Assembly: GCA_000469685.2 (NCBI GenBank)
Contig: LS997566.1
Location: forward strand, 2,717,561 to 2,781,560
DNA: 64,000 nucleotides
Direction: 5' to 3'
Source of the DNA: Haemonchus contortus
Taxonomy: Eukaryota; Nematoda; Chromadorea; Rhabditida; Trichostrongylidae
A program made the translations under genes and the position numbers. Under the pieces are notes generated by a model. That model did no database searches and was not told the DNA's origin. It saw only the letters and a list, made by a program, of their open reading frames with translations. Positions 24,762-39,700 of the stretch are shown here, one piece after another. The first letter of the stretch is position 1; each line of letters starts with the position of its first letter.

Positions 24762-27700
24762 ATGGTGCCAATCCGTTCAGATGAAAATAGAGACGTCCTC
24801 GCCGAAGTGACGTTGAACTCAGAGATCTCAATGAGCATCGACACTGATGGCAGCGCTCGTCTTCTTGATCAGGTGAGTGCCTTCATTTCAATAGTTCTAC
24901 CTTCATTGAATGCTTATTTGTATAACTTTTTATATGTTTTTTACTCTACGGATATATGCTTCTCTTTGAGAATCTTTTAATTGAAATTCTCTGCATAAAA
25001 GGATGACGAATGGATGAGGCTACAGTGAAAATGGAGTGAAATGCGATTTATTATTTATAATGACTTAACTATCGATTTTGATTTTATTTCTAAGATTTCA
25101 AGCTACGTGTATCACGTATCAGTACTTTTTTCTAAATTCGTATCAAAAGTATCCAGAAGATTCTTATGCGCTTGGGAATATGTTGGAATGCTAAGAGAGG
25201 TGCCACTACCACAGAACCCAGTCAAGTCCTGGTTAACCAATTTTTCAGCTTCAGGGTTCGCGAAGTACGTACAAAATTTTGTTGACCATTAGCTTGGCCT
25301 TTGTAACCCCAAACCGTATGAAGTAAAATTTCGCTACTATTCGAAAGCATGACGTAAAGCAAAAAGAGTAATCAAATCGATCCACAGATCAAATTCTACT
25401 CGTAAGTTCTCTATGAACCTCCTCAATAAGGTAATTACCTCATGAGACTATTCGATGACAGTTGTCGCGAAATTCCAAATTTCTTAAAAGTCATGGTGAA
25501 AGGATTTTTAACCAGCCGTTTATTACGATTCTAACAACAATTTTGTGAGTTACTCGAATAATAATATTGTCTAATGAAGCTTATTCTGACTCGATCTTTT
25601 CTTTGAATGTTTTTTTATTATTGCAACTTTGATTTACCCCTTGGGTCTTGAAAATCAGATATCATGGTCTAGCAAGCTTTTGTCATCGTTTACGAGACCA
25701 GATTGCTTTTCAGAATGATAAAAACACGGAAAACAGTTGAATGCGACCGGAAAACCCGATTATTTCCTAGGATTTGTCTGTTTTTGGAATCTCCAAACAA
25801 CCACATAGGAAGAGAGGCTGGCGTCTGGTCAGACCAACAAAAAGACAGTGATGGATGGGTGATAGTAGTTGTTGAGGTGTGGAAATTTGATACGGATTGT
25901 ACTTGCTGTTGGTTCAGATCCCTCTTCAAGCGGTTCTTTCGTTGTATTCTTGCATGTTAAAAAATCGGACCTATTGTCATACTCGATCGTTGTTGTCTTC
26001 GTTTGGGCCCTGGATTCATGTAGCCTTCTAGTTCAGTAACAGAGTTTGCTCAGTACCATTCTGCGCTTTGTGAACACCGGTCCCGTAACGTCATTTTGAG
26101 TGTTTTGTTGATCAGCATAGCGATCCTATTGCTGATTGTTTATTTCCAATGCAACTTATGCCAGTCGGAGCCCGTCTGTCGGCAGTTATTATATTTCGCT
26201 GTGAATCAGCCGATGCTAAAAATGAACGCGATTCCCTCAGTTGCATGACTAATGGAGCCAAAGAACGGTTTGCACGGCATAGCTCGAGCTCCACAGCGTA
26301 AATAAGCCTGCGCTCGGATGGCATGGGCTGTGAGAAGGGTGAATAGACTGCAGACAATCAGAGTAATCCTGTTTTAGCTGTAAATGAGCCTGATGCTCAC
26401 ACAGATTGATTGCTCAGCGGTCACAATTTTGCTTCACCAATCTTACTGGGTGCAGTTGTAGTTCGGTAGTAACTACCTTTAATAAATTATTTTTGCTTTT
26501 TTCTTATTTTCTATTGGCCGTGCTGATCAGGAACTTGTGTGGAATATTCAGGCAAATCTCCTGGGTCCGAGCTAAATGTAGTGGCTGTAGGCTTTGATGG
26601 AAATTCCAGCGACCCGTTAGATCTGAATCGCACATGCCCAACAAGCAGGGTCACCATACGTTGGAGAATATGCGAACGAAAGACTGGGAGAAGTGTAAGG
26701 GGGTCAGCGTCTGCTCCTTCGCGGATGTTGCACTTCAATCGCTGGTATAGCGATGCCAGGACTCAGAGCTTGACAACGTGATGGAAAACAGGTGGGCATG
26801 AATGAGGTCATGTAGGGGCCCAGTAGTTTTGTAAGTAGCGTGGTCGTGCTGGAACTTGGTTTTCGCACGGAGGCCAGGGATGTAGTGGTCAGCGATTATG
26901 CCTGACATCATGCTTAAGCAAGCCATTAAATTATCGTTTTTTCGAAACTATCGAATCCTTCAGGACCAAGTCTGGAGGTTGAAAACATTAGTTTTAACAT
27001 CAACTGAAACATTATCATTGTCTAGACCAATTAATCATTCCATTGCCATTACATGACACGAAGGGAATACCCTGTTTTAAGAACGAATAAAAAGGAAGTA
27101 AAATCGAAGGCACTGAAGAGATGGCTGTGATTCATTGACCCTCCACAATCAGAACATGTTTTGATGACAGAACAGCAAAGGCAATACATTTTCCGTGCTC
27201 TGAAAAAAGTGCCAAGTCCAAACAATCACACCATGCGGGTGCTGATAAGAGATAACTCTGCAGTAAAATGCTGATCATGTCATCCTCATTCGGTATCGCC
27301 TTAACAGCAGTCCAGGGGGAGTATACTTAAAAAATGAAGACCATTCTTTTCTGCCTCTCGAATTTGAATGATGAAGTAGTTCCTTATAGAGCCATCCCGT
27401 TCATTCCAACATTCCCCTACTCTTCCTCCTCCACCTCCTCCTCATCCTCAACCTCCATATACTGCTTCTCATCCGCGTCCTCATCCTAGCCCTCATCCTC
27501 ATTTCCATCCTTAGAGCCAAAAATGCTACTTTTCACTTACATATCTCAGTTTTCCTCGCCAGTACCTTTAGGTAATTCCAGAACTTTTCTGTTTTCGTCT
27601 CGTATCGAGGGCTGACGATATTGAACGGCCTTATACGTTCTCAGATATTAATTCTGATCGAACTCTGGGTTCTCTTTTGGAAACTGTACCCTTCCATAAA

Positions 27701-30700
27701 CAAATTCGCTGGTGTCATTCGATCTGTGGTTTTTTGAGCGGTCTGCCAATTATTTGTACAGTTTGCTCGGCTAACGTTGTCAACGAATGGCGGTAAGTAC
27801 CGGTAGTTACACGAATTTTCATGATTTATTCTGGGGGTATTTTTTTCTGAATTTGAGTTCCATTTGAAGAATATATACAACTATTCAAATATTGTCACCC
27901 ATATGAGAGACTGCTGTAGCTGTTTGTATCACCAATTTATTTGATTTTATTTTTATGGGTGGCAGTTCCAGTCCCCAGTCGCTCAGGGAATCTTTATACG
28001 GAAACACACCTTAAGACAGACTTGGGGCAAAGCTTTCAACATTACTCAATCCCCTTTTTGTATACGCCATCTGCCCAAATCCCATGTGGAATCGTAGTTG
28101 TGTTTGTTCGTTGTTTGTGTTTGTTTGGGTTGTTTGTTTGTTTGCCTTTCTCGCCTGAGCAATGCCCCTCGGGGAACGGGCTATATGCAATATACTCCGT
28201 AGAAATAAGTGATTTTGTATCGCCAGCAAATGCCGGTACCATTAAATATCCCTAGAAGAGGTGTGGTCAGCCTGAACAGGTGCATATATTGGACTGCTTC
28301 TGACCTCAGGGTGGGAGACCTCACCATTTCCAGGGAGGCTAACTGACTGTTAATTTTTCAAAGTAATTTCCTTAACCTTCCATAATTCTTCACCAGAAAG
28401 TAATAGACTGCTATCACGACTTGATTTGTTTTTTATTGTTGATAAAGGAAACCCCTGAATATTATTCGTTCTTATTTGGCTTTTTTTTCAAAAAAAAAAC
28501 TCATTTTTATCCGTTCATTCATTCATGTGTTTATTTATTTGTTTATTTAAATAGACTCACCCACTCACGTGAACATAATGAGTTTAGTGAAAGCAGAAAT
28601 AGCCCTTTCACTTGTTCCACCTAATAATTACTGCTCTACTCAGGAGGAATACAAGTACACCTAAGAAGTTCCTCAAAGCTAGCATAATAGGGTCTTTCTA
28701 AGAGAAACTTCGAAAAAAAGAAAAAGCCTTTCATAAATAGGTGACGTAGATACCATGAATCCATATTATAATAGAGAACATTATCATTTTATCTTTATGT
28801 AAAAATTAATTTAGTAGGGGCACTCTTCGTTTCTAACATCGAGGGCTAGAGCGCGGAGAAAGAGGGGTAGGCGGCTTCGCGAACCTATAACGGCGAGCAG
28901 AAACGCTCTTCAGTCAGAGAAATATACTTTTCTAAACTGAGCCTCAGGAGGAGAGGAGCACTGGGGTGGGTGAGAAAATAACCTTATGCAAAAACCTGGG
29001 ATGGATGTAGAACTGAACATTCGGTTGAACGCTGACTATTTTTATTGGGAAGTGCAAGCGGAAACTTGCTAGCATACTACCTCTGATGAAAACACTCACC
29101 CATCTCGGTGTTCCTCCTTCCTAAGGCTTAGTTGTAATAAAAACTTCTCCTGATTAAGAAGCATTTTTATTCATAAGCGCCATACAAGCTTGCAAAGCCG
29201 ACCACCTCTCATTCTCTGCACCTACATAGCGTTTGGGGTCAGAGACGATGGATGCTCCTTCCACTCCCCAGACTACAACTCCACCTATTTTTTTGACGAT
29301 ACTTTTCAGAAAAACTTATCATGCAAATTTTGAAGACGTTTCAAGGTGGATTCAGAATGCGAAGCTGTGTATATATTTATTTATTTGCAAAAACAAACAT
29401 TATTAGCTGTGTGCTAATACTAAGGATTACTGTTTTAGCAACGTCGACAGAGTATCCTCGAGAATCTTCTGAATCGTCAACATGATGGCGATGATGTTCC
29501 GAGAACTACAAGATTTCGGTAAGTACACTTACCCATGCCATTACTGCAAGATTACATTCGTTAATGATCGAGAGATATGCTCATAAGCCTAGCTTGAAAC
29601 GGGAAGTATTCGTGAACGAAATTTGTCCGATTTTTTATCACCTGCAAATTTATTTATTTGTCATACCATGTGTATATATTTATTTTATCTACTTGTTTAT
29701 TACTTATTTATCATATGTTCGTTGTCTGTGATAATCGAATTGGTTATTTCGAACTAGTCCGTGTACCTGCATGAGCAACGAATGTGCATAATCTATTCTT
29801 TCCGATAGATCCATTGCTATGATGGCCGACGAATTTTATTACAGGATTTCATTAAAGTTATTGAAAAACATACAATTACCTTTATTCATTTACTTTCATT
29901 ACATATAATCAATATATTATAAGAATATGTCCCAAAAGGTTTAATTCCGGAATACAATAAGTTCAAAACAGTTTCAACTCAGCTAACTGGCATTCATAGT
30001 GAGCGCTGTAGTATAAACGGTGCCGATGGTATCTCCGAAACACAAAGAGAGCCAGAGAGAGCTCTTTAGGCAGTTACCAATACTAGCTGTCAAAGGTTTT
30101 ACAATTGTACAATTTTTACAGCTACAGACTGTAGTTTTATGCAGGAACGGCTTCGGACGATTTCGAACAATATCACGGTAGTATGATATATCGATAAGGC
30201 CGTATATTAATTTATCCAGTGTTTACACAAGAAAAAATAAGCAGTAAGCAAATAATGGGTATGAAGTCTACTACTTCCTAATACTTCTGCCTATGAACAG
30301 GGCTTATGGGTTAAAGCTCAGAAAAAAATGACGAAATTTCATACTCTTCCGACCATATTTTCGCTACCATTAGAGCCCATGTTTTGATTATGATTAGGGT
30401 ATCAATGTGAAGGACCGTTACGCTCAATTGGGACGGTTACGGTATCGATGACGTGATTTGCCATCCTAAATTTAGATCCGTTCTTTTAGTGGGTTTCTAT
30501 TTTTTTCAATATTACAATTTGATGGTATCATTTATTTCATCAGAACAATTCATGCGGAAAAATTGGGGGGGAATACGCTATGATCTGACCGAATTAGAAC
30601 TTGAAACTGGCCTGTTAATTGGTGATTTGATAGTGATACGGCTCAAACTGGACGCTCGATGATGTAATGTGTAACACTGACGAGGGGCAGCCTTAAGTGG

Positions 30701-33700
30701 AACAAGCGGTTCGGATGAATCGCCCTTGTAGATTTCTTCTCTGCTGAAAGTCAACGATGATCGATACCTTTACTCGTCGGCATCTGCAACAAGACGGTCG
30801 CCGTCGTTTGCTAGGTAGAAAAAGTGTCAGGGATCACAAACGGGTACGGTAGTCCCTTACAATCCCAAACTGGAGATGTTTGCCCTGTCCTGTTTGTACT
30901 TCTACTTGCTAGTTTGCCCTGTTCTGTTTGTAATTCTACACACTGGTGTCATGTTGTGTGACGTGTTTGTGTTTTTGTATATTCGGCATAGATCGGAATG
31001 ATTTCACGGCTCATTACATCGCTATGGTGTCACACTAATTTTGGTAATGCTAGGACGTAAGCAGGTTGGAGGTATCAGTAACTGGAACACCCAGTAGGTC
31101 GTTCAGAAAGTGCCTGCCGAAAATTTCGCAACAGTTCAGGTTTTCTTTTCTGGAATCTCCTGGAGGTTTCCATGGTTTGCCACAGACGGATAGTACTCAC
31201 TTGTATACGCAAACAGTCCGTACCTTATCCGGCTCCCTCTTCCTTGTTTGTTCAACCCTGTAACTCGGTCTCTAAGTCGATTTTCCCATATCCAAATCGT
31301 ACTTCATTGCACTGTCAAACTCTCCGATGCCAAAGGCCATAAAAACTCGTATCAAGGATTTAGCTGTGGTGCCCGCACTGAGCGGTTCTAAGTACGTCTA
31401 TGTAGTTGCATCCGTTCTAAGCCGGAAACAAGAAGGTTGTACGTGAGCTTTGATCAGGACAATTAACTATAATTCAGGTATGTTATGCGCATACAAATAA
31501 GTAGTCTGTAGGTATCTGTTATAGTATTTCCACGGAAACATCCGGAATATTCCACAAAAAATCTGAGTTTCTGTGAAAGTTCCGGTAGTTGCTTTCCGAA
31601 CAGACCATTAACTGGGAAGTTTCATTGATAGCTCATGACTTTTTTGGGATTTCATTGTTATCCATATTCGCTCAGACAAGGTCGCTTCAGCTACCTTGGA
31701 ACAGCACAACTTCTAGTCCTTCGCTCGCAGTTAGGGTGGGTTAGTCAGCATTGAGAGAGATTGCAGTGGGAAGGACTACAGTGAACATAGGCTGTGTGCA
31801 ACAACTCTCTTTCTAGTGGTGAATAGATAGAGGATTTGTAAAAGCCTATAAATCGTTCTGAATTGCGCCACGAGCTTTGCTGTTGTGCGAACATTTTGGA
31901 ACGGTTTTACAACATTCTATGTCGTGGTTGGTGCTGGTCCGATCCTATAAAAGTTGAAAGCTTGCTTGGTTCTGCAAAATTTTAAACGTAAACGTCCAAT
32001 TAGAGGGGAGTCTCCTACCGCTCCCCGTTCTATTTACTGGGAAAACGCCAGAAAATTATGCCATGTCTACCATCCTTCACGTGCCATGTCAAACTACAGT
32101 AAAGTTCCACTTAAACGGTCCATAGAACTCCCAAATCGTCTTTTTCAAGAATCGCCCTTTTTTGCCCCACTTCCGTCTCCCCCCTCTCATGGCAACTTAC
32201 ATGCTCTGCAGTTGGAATTCATCATATGGTTGTCAGTTTTTTTTGAGTGGATTACCTATGGTTTCTGGTTTGTGACTATGTTTATGACTAGTTTGTTGTG
32301 GAAAACTGACAGGAATGGTGTTGAACAGATAATTGCTTTCGAATGATACAGATGTTATGACCTACAGCCCTTCCTAATCATGGTATGCAAATAAACAGCT
32401 AATTTTGAAGGTTCATGATGAGCGGTTATCTGTGTAAATTCCTCGCTCAACTCTTCATGATGAAGTTTATATTTAGTAGTTTCATGGTTCATGGTCTGTA
32501 GAGGAGAGTAAACAGCGGCGGACCTTTGACGTGTAAGATTTCAACGATCGCTCGACTATCGCAGCGGTTTTTGTTGAATAGTGAGCGCATGGCGCAAACC
32601 ACAGCGAACAAAGCTACAATTAAATCTTGATCCCTTTCGGGGTTTGTGTCCCCATTGTGCTGCAGACTGGCAAAGGAATAAGAACAACAAGGATGAATGG
32701 ATGAATCATGACCCGAATGCTCCCAGTGCTCGTCCGAAGACGCAGGTGGATTCAGAAGATTCACTCCTGTTTTTGGTGTATCGGGTTGGAATATATATCT
32801 TCTAATCTCGCAAATGTATCCATGAAACTCCACTGGTATGGAAAGTTCAAGGAGTTCGTGGATACGGTTGGTTTCCTGCCCATTGACCTACATCGGCCGA
32901 GAGAGCCATGAGCTTGTATCTGAGCGACGGAAAAGTGACCGAGAGGCAATTCGGGTTGCCTACAAACGTCTCCAGGAGTCATCCCGGCCCTCACGTCAGG
33001 GAGGCAAGCCAATAGGTGGAACTCATTTGCAAAAGGTACTCATATAAATGGGTTTCATTTTCTGAACCTGAGGTAGCTACCAATACGTTGGGGGGATCGC
33101 ATGGAAAAGACTGCTAAAATCTTACTGTCATAGAAGGCTGACTAAAAGGAAGAGCTTCAATATGACGTCTGTACTTTCAATGTGTAAAAAATCTGATGAT
33201 GCAAGCTGGAAAGATCAAGTACGACGTCATCGGACTGACCGGGACGAAGGCACCGCTCGCTGCACCCCGTTTCCGAGATTGGGAAAGAACTGTTCTTCGG
33301 AACATGCGACTACAGGGCGTCGGAGGTGTAGAGGTGATCCTCGTCAATACTTGGGCGCGAACAAGGTTTGGTACGAAAGCTTAAGAACCCAAATCGGACG
33401 TTGAGAAGAAGTGGTTTGATCCCGGCTCTGAGAATTTTCTTTGCCTACACATTAAAATTAAGTTATGGCGGAGAATGTTTTAGATGATGTATAATACCTG
33501 AAGATGGTCAAATGAAATTTAGAGAGGACACTAATATGTTCAAGTTACTGCCGATGATTTCATTGTCAACATTGGCTACAGAAGAACTGCTGAAGGGAGA
33601 ATAGCAGAAGAGTGGCATTACAAAACAAGCCGCGGAGACTGACAGGAGTATTCGTAGAGCCCGCCGGAACTTCGCCAACTACAAAACCAAGGTGACTTGC

Positions 33701-36700
33701 ACTCGTCGGTTTGACAGTTACTGCAGGACAATGGAAAAGCTTTTCTACTACTTCCACTCAGATATCGCCATCAGCCAAGTCTACCTGCCTACCCACCAAC
33801 TTAAGCAGTTACGTCGTTTTCCCTTCCGGCGTTGGAATTTACTCACTCGATGAAGATTTGATTGGAACCCATTCTCGATTAGATCAAACCAGAACATCTG
33901 AAAAGCCTTACACCCGTCATCGTCAAAACCCTGGCTGAGCTATTCACGCGGTACTTGTCGGAATGCAAAGGGTCGAAATGTCGTGGGAAACTAGCAAGAC
34001 TATGTTGCTCTACAACAAGGGAGATCCCGACTATATTGGTAACTATTGCCCAATCTTCTTGCTACCTGTAATTCACAAGCTTCCCATGCGCGTCATTCTA
34101 AACAGGATCGGCAGAATATCAGATGAAGGACATCCATGCGAGCTAGCGTAATTTCGGAGAAGATTTAGTACAGCCGATCACAACCACTCACTCCTACGGC
34201 TCATTGAAGTGTCGCAAAGGTTCAGGATCCCATTAGAAGTTCTTTGATACTACTATCGAGAGAGGAACGGTCAGCCGACTGAATGCAATGAAGACGATGT
34301 CTATGAGAAATGGATTGCTTCTGATGCCACTTCACGCTGAACCTTACGAACACCTATCTTGAAACGCTTTAGCTACGTGCATTTCGATGGAAGGGTCGAC
34401 GTTGAACCCCCGGCACTTGAACTGAGCAGAAGGACTCGCGCGACGTGGAAAGGAAAGAACAATGAAGATTCAAGAATACTGAAGACATCCACTTCCAAGT
34501 TTTTTCAAGTTCATGGTCCTTCCTGCTTGAGCAAATCGATGATCAAGGGGACGAAAGGGGCATACAGGTGAATAATTTGTGGTATGCAGTAGAGGGGCGT
34601 GGCCACCACGTACACTATTTCTCCACCCCCTTTTCGATACTACGTGCCAGTACTTTGCGATAGTTGGTCTCATGGGAGCGGCTACTTTGAACTTCTCTGC
34701 CAGAATTCGGCTATTCTGGAAGAAATGCTTACGGTTCGCTCACTACTCGAATATTTGGATCCATCCAAATTAGATTGTACTGAACTTACTTTTTCCCACG
34801 TTTACGCATATATTACATTTGTTTATGTAATTATGTCCATTTTATATGCTTTCTTTTTAGATACTAATGTTTCATAGCTAATATTTGATTGACTGTAGTA
34901 GTTACTGTAGGTAGATCTAAGTGCCACCCATTTAGGTTAGTAGATGTAACAGTGCTGACTACTTGTGAGAAGTTTTCCTGACCCTCACCCGAAACGTCCG
35001 GTAAAATGGGGTCTTGGTTGACCATGTCCTTTTTTTTAACTCGTAGGTCTCTCCCCAATTCGCTTCCCAACATTTTGGCGTAAATAGGTGACGTAATCCC
35101 TCAGTGATGATTGAGAGCTTGGGACGAGTCAGCGCAGATCTGTGAATCATGAATGAGCATTCCCAAGAGGGAGATATAAATGTGGGAAAATATTATGTGA
35201 TTAAAAAATGGGTAGAAAGTGAAAATCGCAAAGACTAAGTTGAAAACATTTTGAAAAAATAAATAAACCGACGACCGAATAAATGGATAGAAATGAAAAA
35301 AGTATTTTCAGCGGTTTTGTCAATGTCGAACCGGTAATGATGATGGTGGCTGTGTCATTGGGTCTATACTCGACTTCATCGCCTCTATTCATGTATTGGG
35401 CACGATGTATAGCAATAGCTACCACTAAAGGTGTAAGTCATTGTGATATTGTTTATGTTTATCTGTTTACAGCTTTGTTATGGTTTTAGATTCCATTTTC
35501 ACTACCCGAACAGAACGATTTTATCCGGTTCTATAGTTGTTAATAATCATAAGGAATTATTTAATGGCACCTGACACCTGACAAACATATCCAAACTTCA
35601 CACTTTTCAACTGGGAATAAAAACCAGTTTTGACCCAGGGAGAGGATTGATAGGGGAAAACCAGTTAGCCTTCATATTCATAGTGCATGCTGAACGAACC
35701 GAACCTCGTTTGGGTGAGATTATGGGTTGATTATGGATTTTCACATAAATCCTCTCTGAAAGGTCAGATTGTTGCTGAACTTTGGGGGAAAGGGGTCGGA
35801 CTGATAAGTGCATATCGAGCCCCGGTCAATCTTTTGAAAGTGGTTATTCAGTGGTTCGATATCGCAACAATATCCTTCAGTAGTGAGGGTTTTTGATTGC
35901 ATAGATAGCTCCGCCCATCATGGATCGCTCCACCCTTCGAGGACCACTGTACCCCTCGTGCACAGTTCCTTTTTTTTACCCAAGCACATGCATTTTTGCC
36001 TGTAATTTTGAAGAGCAGCCACTTCCGAGACGTCAGCGTCTTCCTGTTTTTTCTTCCATTTCTTGTTGCACTTGCCGGCATTTCTTAAGAAGTCCTCATA
36101 AAAAATTTGTGGGTTCTCTGAACCTGGACCTTTCACCCAATCAATCACCCCGTAGTCGCTCCAAAGTACTCGCCTGGTTTTCGTCAATTTCGTCCACTAC
36201 ATTTACTAGTTCTGAAAAATTAGCGAATTTATTTACAGCAGGGTGTCTATTTTATGCATATTCCGAAAATACTCGGGTGTTCCGGTGAAGAACAAGAAGA
36301 TTAGGGTGTTTGGAAAGCATTTGCAGGAAGTTTCAAAAAGTTCAGAATGTTTTTGAATACTTGAAAGCTCCCATCGCTATGATAGGACACTAATCACCTT
36401 TTTACACAAAATCTATCTGTTAAATTCATAAAATGTGGGTTGACGAGGTCGAGGCTTGCCGTCGACCTGAACGAAAACGAAAAATAGGCGAAATCCCGGT
36501 AGCAAGCGATTTTCGAAAGACGAACTCAGAGATTCACTTTCATCCTACTGAACCTGAAAACAACAATCCTCAGTGGAATCAAATGCATGGCGTATCCGCG
36601 GAGATCTGCGGACTTTTAAAAGTGCATTAATACATGAAAATCTCAATCGCTCTACCTTCAGGGATATGACGTAGAAAACGCAACTGCGATTTGTGCCCAG

Positions 36701-39700
36701 CTGACAGACAGCGAAAAAGATCTGCAGGATGAAGTGGAAAAGGATATCGCATCGACTAAAGTCTTGTTACAGGTAGGCCCTACTACTGTTGCCTGATTAC
36801 TACTGGTGATATCTTGTTGTTACTATTACTGGACTCCTTTGTCAGCTAGTATGTTTATCGATAGTGGAACGAGACCATCGCCATCGGTTCCGCTTGTTCG
36901 CATCATCCGAGTGGTGCATGGGAAAACAGGGTGTCTGAATAGGTTTTGCCGGTTGATTTCAGTAGATATTTTTTGTTGGCATGCTGTTTTTTTCATCAGC
37001 TCTAGGTGCTCATTCAGTGGCAGGGCCGTAGCTAAACATTACGGTAAAGGGGGCATGAAGTACAAGCATCGATTCAGGTCCCGAAGATGCAGAAGTTTTG
37101 CCTGTAATAACTCAGCAACCATGAAGCGGTCTCGACTGGATCTTCGGTTGATTTGGTCCTGAGTGAATGTTCAACGTGATCATCCCGTAGAAAACTCAAT
37201 CCCAACGGGCTCTGAAACCTTCCCGCCGTCATCGAGAAGCTCAATGGGGAAAAAGAAATGTGTGAAGTACATGCAAAGAGATGAAAGGCCTCACGACATA
37301 TGTAGAAAAAGCCAGTTTGAGATGGTTATGCACTCTTGGAAATTGAATTGAGAATTAAGGAATAAAATGCAAAAATGACTAAAAGATAAGAAAGAGCAGA
37401 AACGGGAGGAAGATAGAAATTAGCAGGTCGCGCGGCTGCACTTCTGCCAGCTAATGATACAGCAGCGGGACTTTCTTGAAGCACATGTTTTCCATGAAAA
37501 TAACGAAGAACTTCATCGAAATACATATGATCCCAATGAATGATTAATCAACCGATTTCAGATTGCCAATACGATCCCCACCCTTGTGGCAGCCCCCTTG
37601 ATCGGCACATGGTCTGACAAAAAAGGTTGGTAACTTCTGAGTGAACACCCTGAGTATGTCAAGTTTTTATTGTTCAAATTTGTCCTTTTTGTCGAACAAA
37701 CTTGTATTTCCTTTGAGAAGTCTATTCTTCACCTGTGTCAGGTTTTCTATGATGAGCCGTGCTTTTAGCTTTTTTTTGAATTGTGGGGGAATTTAAAATC
37801 TCATTTTTATTTTGTTTATTTATTGCACACGCTCAGAAAGATGCATGACATTAACGGAAGTACACACTATCTATCACAGAAACTTTTGAAAAGAAATGAG
37901 AAAATATGAAAAACTTTGCTTGGGAGGAAGCTATCACAGGGAATCCTCACTCCCAGCAAGGTAAACTTCAATTCGAACGTAAAGACCGACGACTCATGTA
38001 GGTGCTGAGAGTGATCCCCTAACCAGTAAATAGATCATGATTCTCTGGGGCAGCGTTCTTAGTTCACCGGAAACCCCATATATCAGAAAAGAAGTCGTCA
38101 AGTCTGATTTCGACCCTGCACTCTACCTTGGTTTTTAATGGTATTTGCTCTCTCTTCCTTTGTTACTGTTACAGTGCTCTTGTCCGGAAATAATGAACAG
38201 CGCTGCATCTCGGAAGTGCATTTGCCCTTTTTTGGAACGATCAGGCTCTCGTTTAGTGAGAAACCAGTTGTCTTGTGGGGGAACTATTGTCATATTCAAC
38301 AGAGGGAAAACTCGGATGCATGGCGCATTAAATAAAATCATTGAAGCCATGAAATGAACCATTCATACTTCAATTAAAACTTAAATTTAGCCAATTTAAT
38401 AGCTGACAAAATTATTTGTATGTTTCAGGACGTAAAAATCCTCTTCTCTACACGTTGCTCGGATTTTTACTGTACACAACGTGTCAACTGATGGCTACGC
38501 TAACCTACCAGTATATCAATATTTATAACTGGTATTTTGCTGGCGAAATTCTGATCGGTTGGTCATTATAACAATGTCAATGAAATTCAGAAAAAAATCC
38601 ACTCAGTGTTAGAGTTCATTGATGATTTCATGATATTTTTCGATTGGATTTAGTTGGGATTTCTTTTTTCGTTCCTTATTGATGCTGAAGTAATAATTTT
38701 TCATTATTTACTTATTAAATTGTTACAATTGTTTTTTCAGGTATCACTGGAGGTATGGGATCGATTTTCGGTACATCTCTTGCCATAGTAACCGATGATT
38801 GCCGTCATAAATTAAGACCGGTAAGTCGATTCACCCAGAATGTGCCATACCAGTTGGAGTCTGCCCCATGAAAGTCCAAGTTTCGATCCTTAAGGGGTCG
38901 TGTCTAACCTATGAGAACAAGTAGTAACCCTAATTTCCATTTTATTTCCCTGTTCTGGATTTACTTGCAATCAAGAATCCCGGTGGGGTGGATATCGAAG
39001 GTATGGCTCATTCTAAAGGTGGCTTCTCTGGTGGGAAGCTACCAAGTGGAAGTTGCTGGACTTTAAAGGGCTGCGCCCTTCCCCAGCAGACGGATTGTTC
39101 TACGTTGTGGTGGAGAGGCTTTTGTCCTAATAAGGCTAAATTCAACTAAAGCATAGCCGATATGAGCCAACTACAGCTGCTCGAACTAAATGTTCGAAAA
39201 AACTGACAAGTAATTTCTTTCTATCTTTCAGGGCTCGTCGACTGTTCCAATGCGGATCGGTGTTGCATCGTTTGTCCAATCAATCGGCTCGATTCTAGGG
39301 ACTCTTGGTATGTCCTTGTTGGCTGTACCCACTCAGTCAGGAGGTCATCTTCATCGGCTCAGTTACATCAAATCTACTTCTGTGCGTGAGTTTGCTAAGT
39401 TATTCTTCTGTACATTATTCGAAAGTCTTAAGATCTATAGAGCTTGGGTGTGACATGTTCGAAGGAAGGTAGCGATGGTAATTTCATCCTCGGACGGCTT
39501 TTTTTACATTCACTATATTCAAATAAAATTGAGAGCTTGAAATTTTTTCAGAGCTGAGTTTCGCTTTGATAGCTCTTGCTTATGCCTTTATTATGGTTCG
39601 TGAGACACATTTTCCGTTGGCCGATGGATATCTGTACAACAGGCTCGATGGTAAGGAAGTCAGGAAAATTTTGATTCATGATATCAACTGTACTCAAATG

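Noticed and set aside
31954..32346. 130-codon open frame on the plus strand
   Set aside because: It lies in a transporter intron. It shows a hydrophobic patch but no family, no acceptor or donor in phase, and AT-rich codon use.
35848..36288. Overlapping open frames of 77-122 codons on both strands inside a transporter intron
   Set aside because: No domain, no splice sites fitting a chain, and both strands are equally open, which suggests composition and not coding.
39308..39453. Continuation of the transporter exon past 39307
   Set aside because: The frame stays open, but a strong GTATGT donor at 39308 joins in phase to the next helix, while the read-through sequence fits no SLC46 helix.
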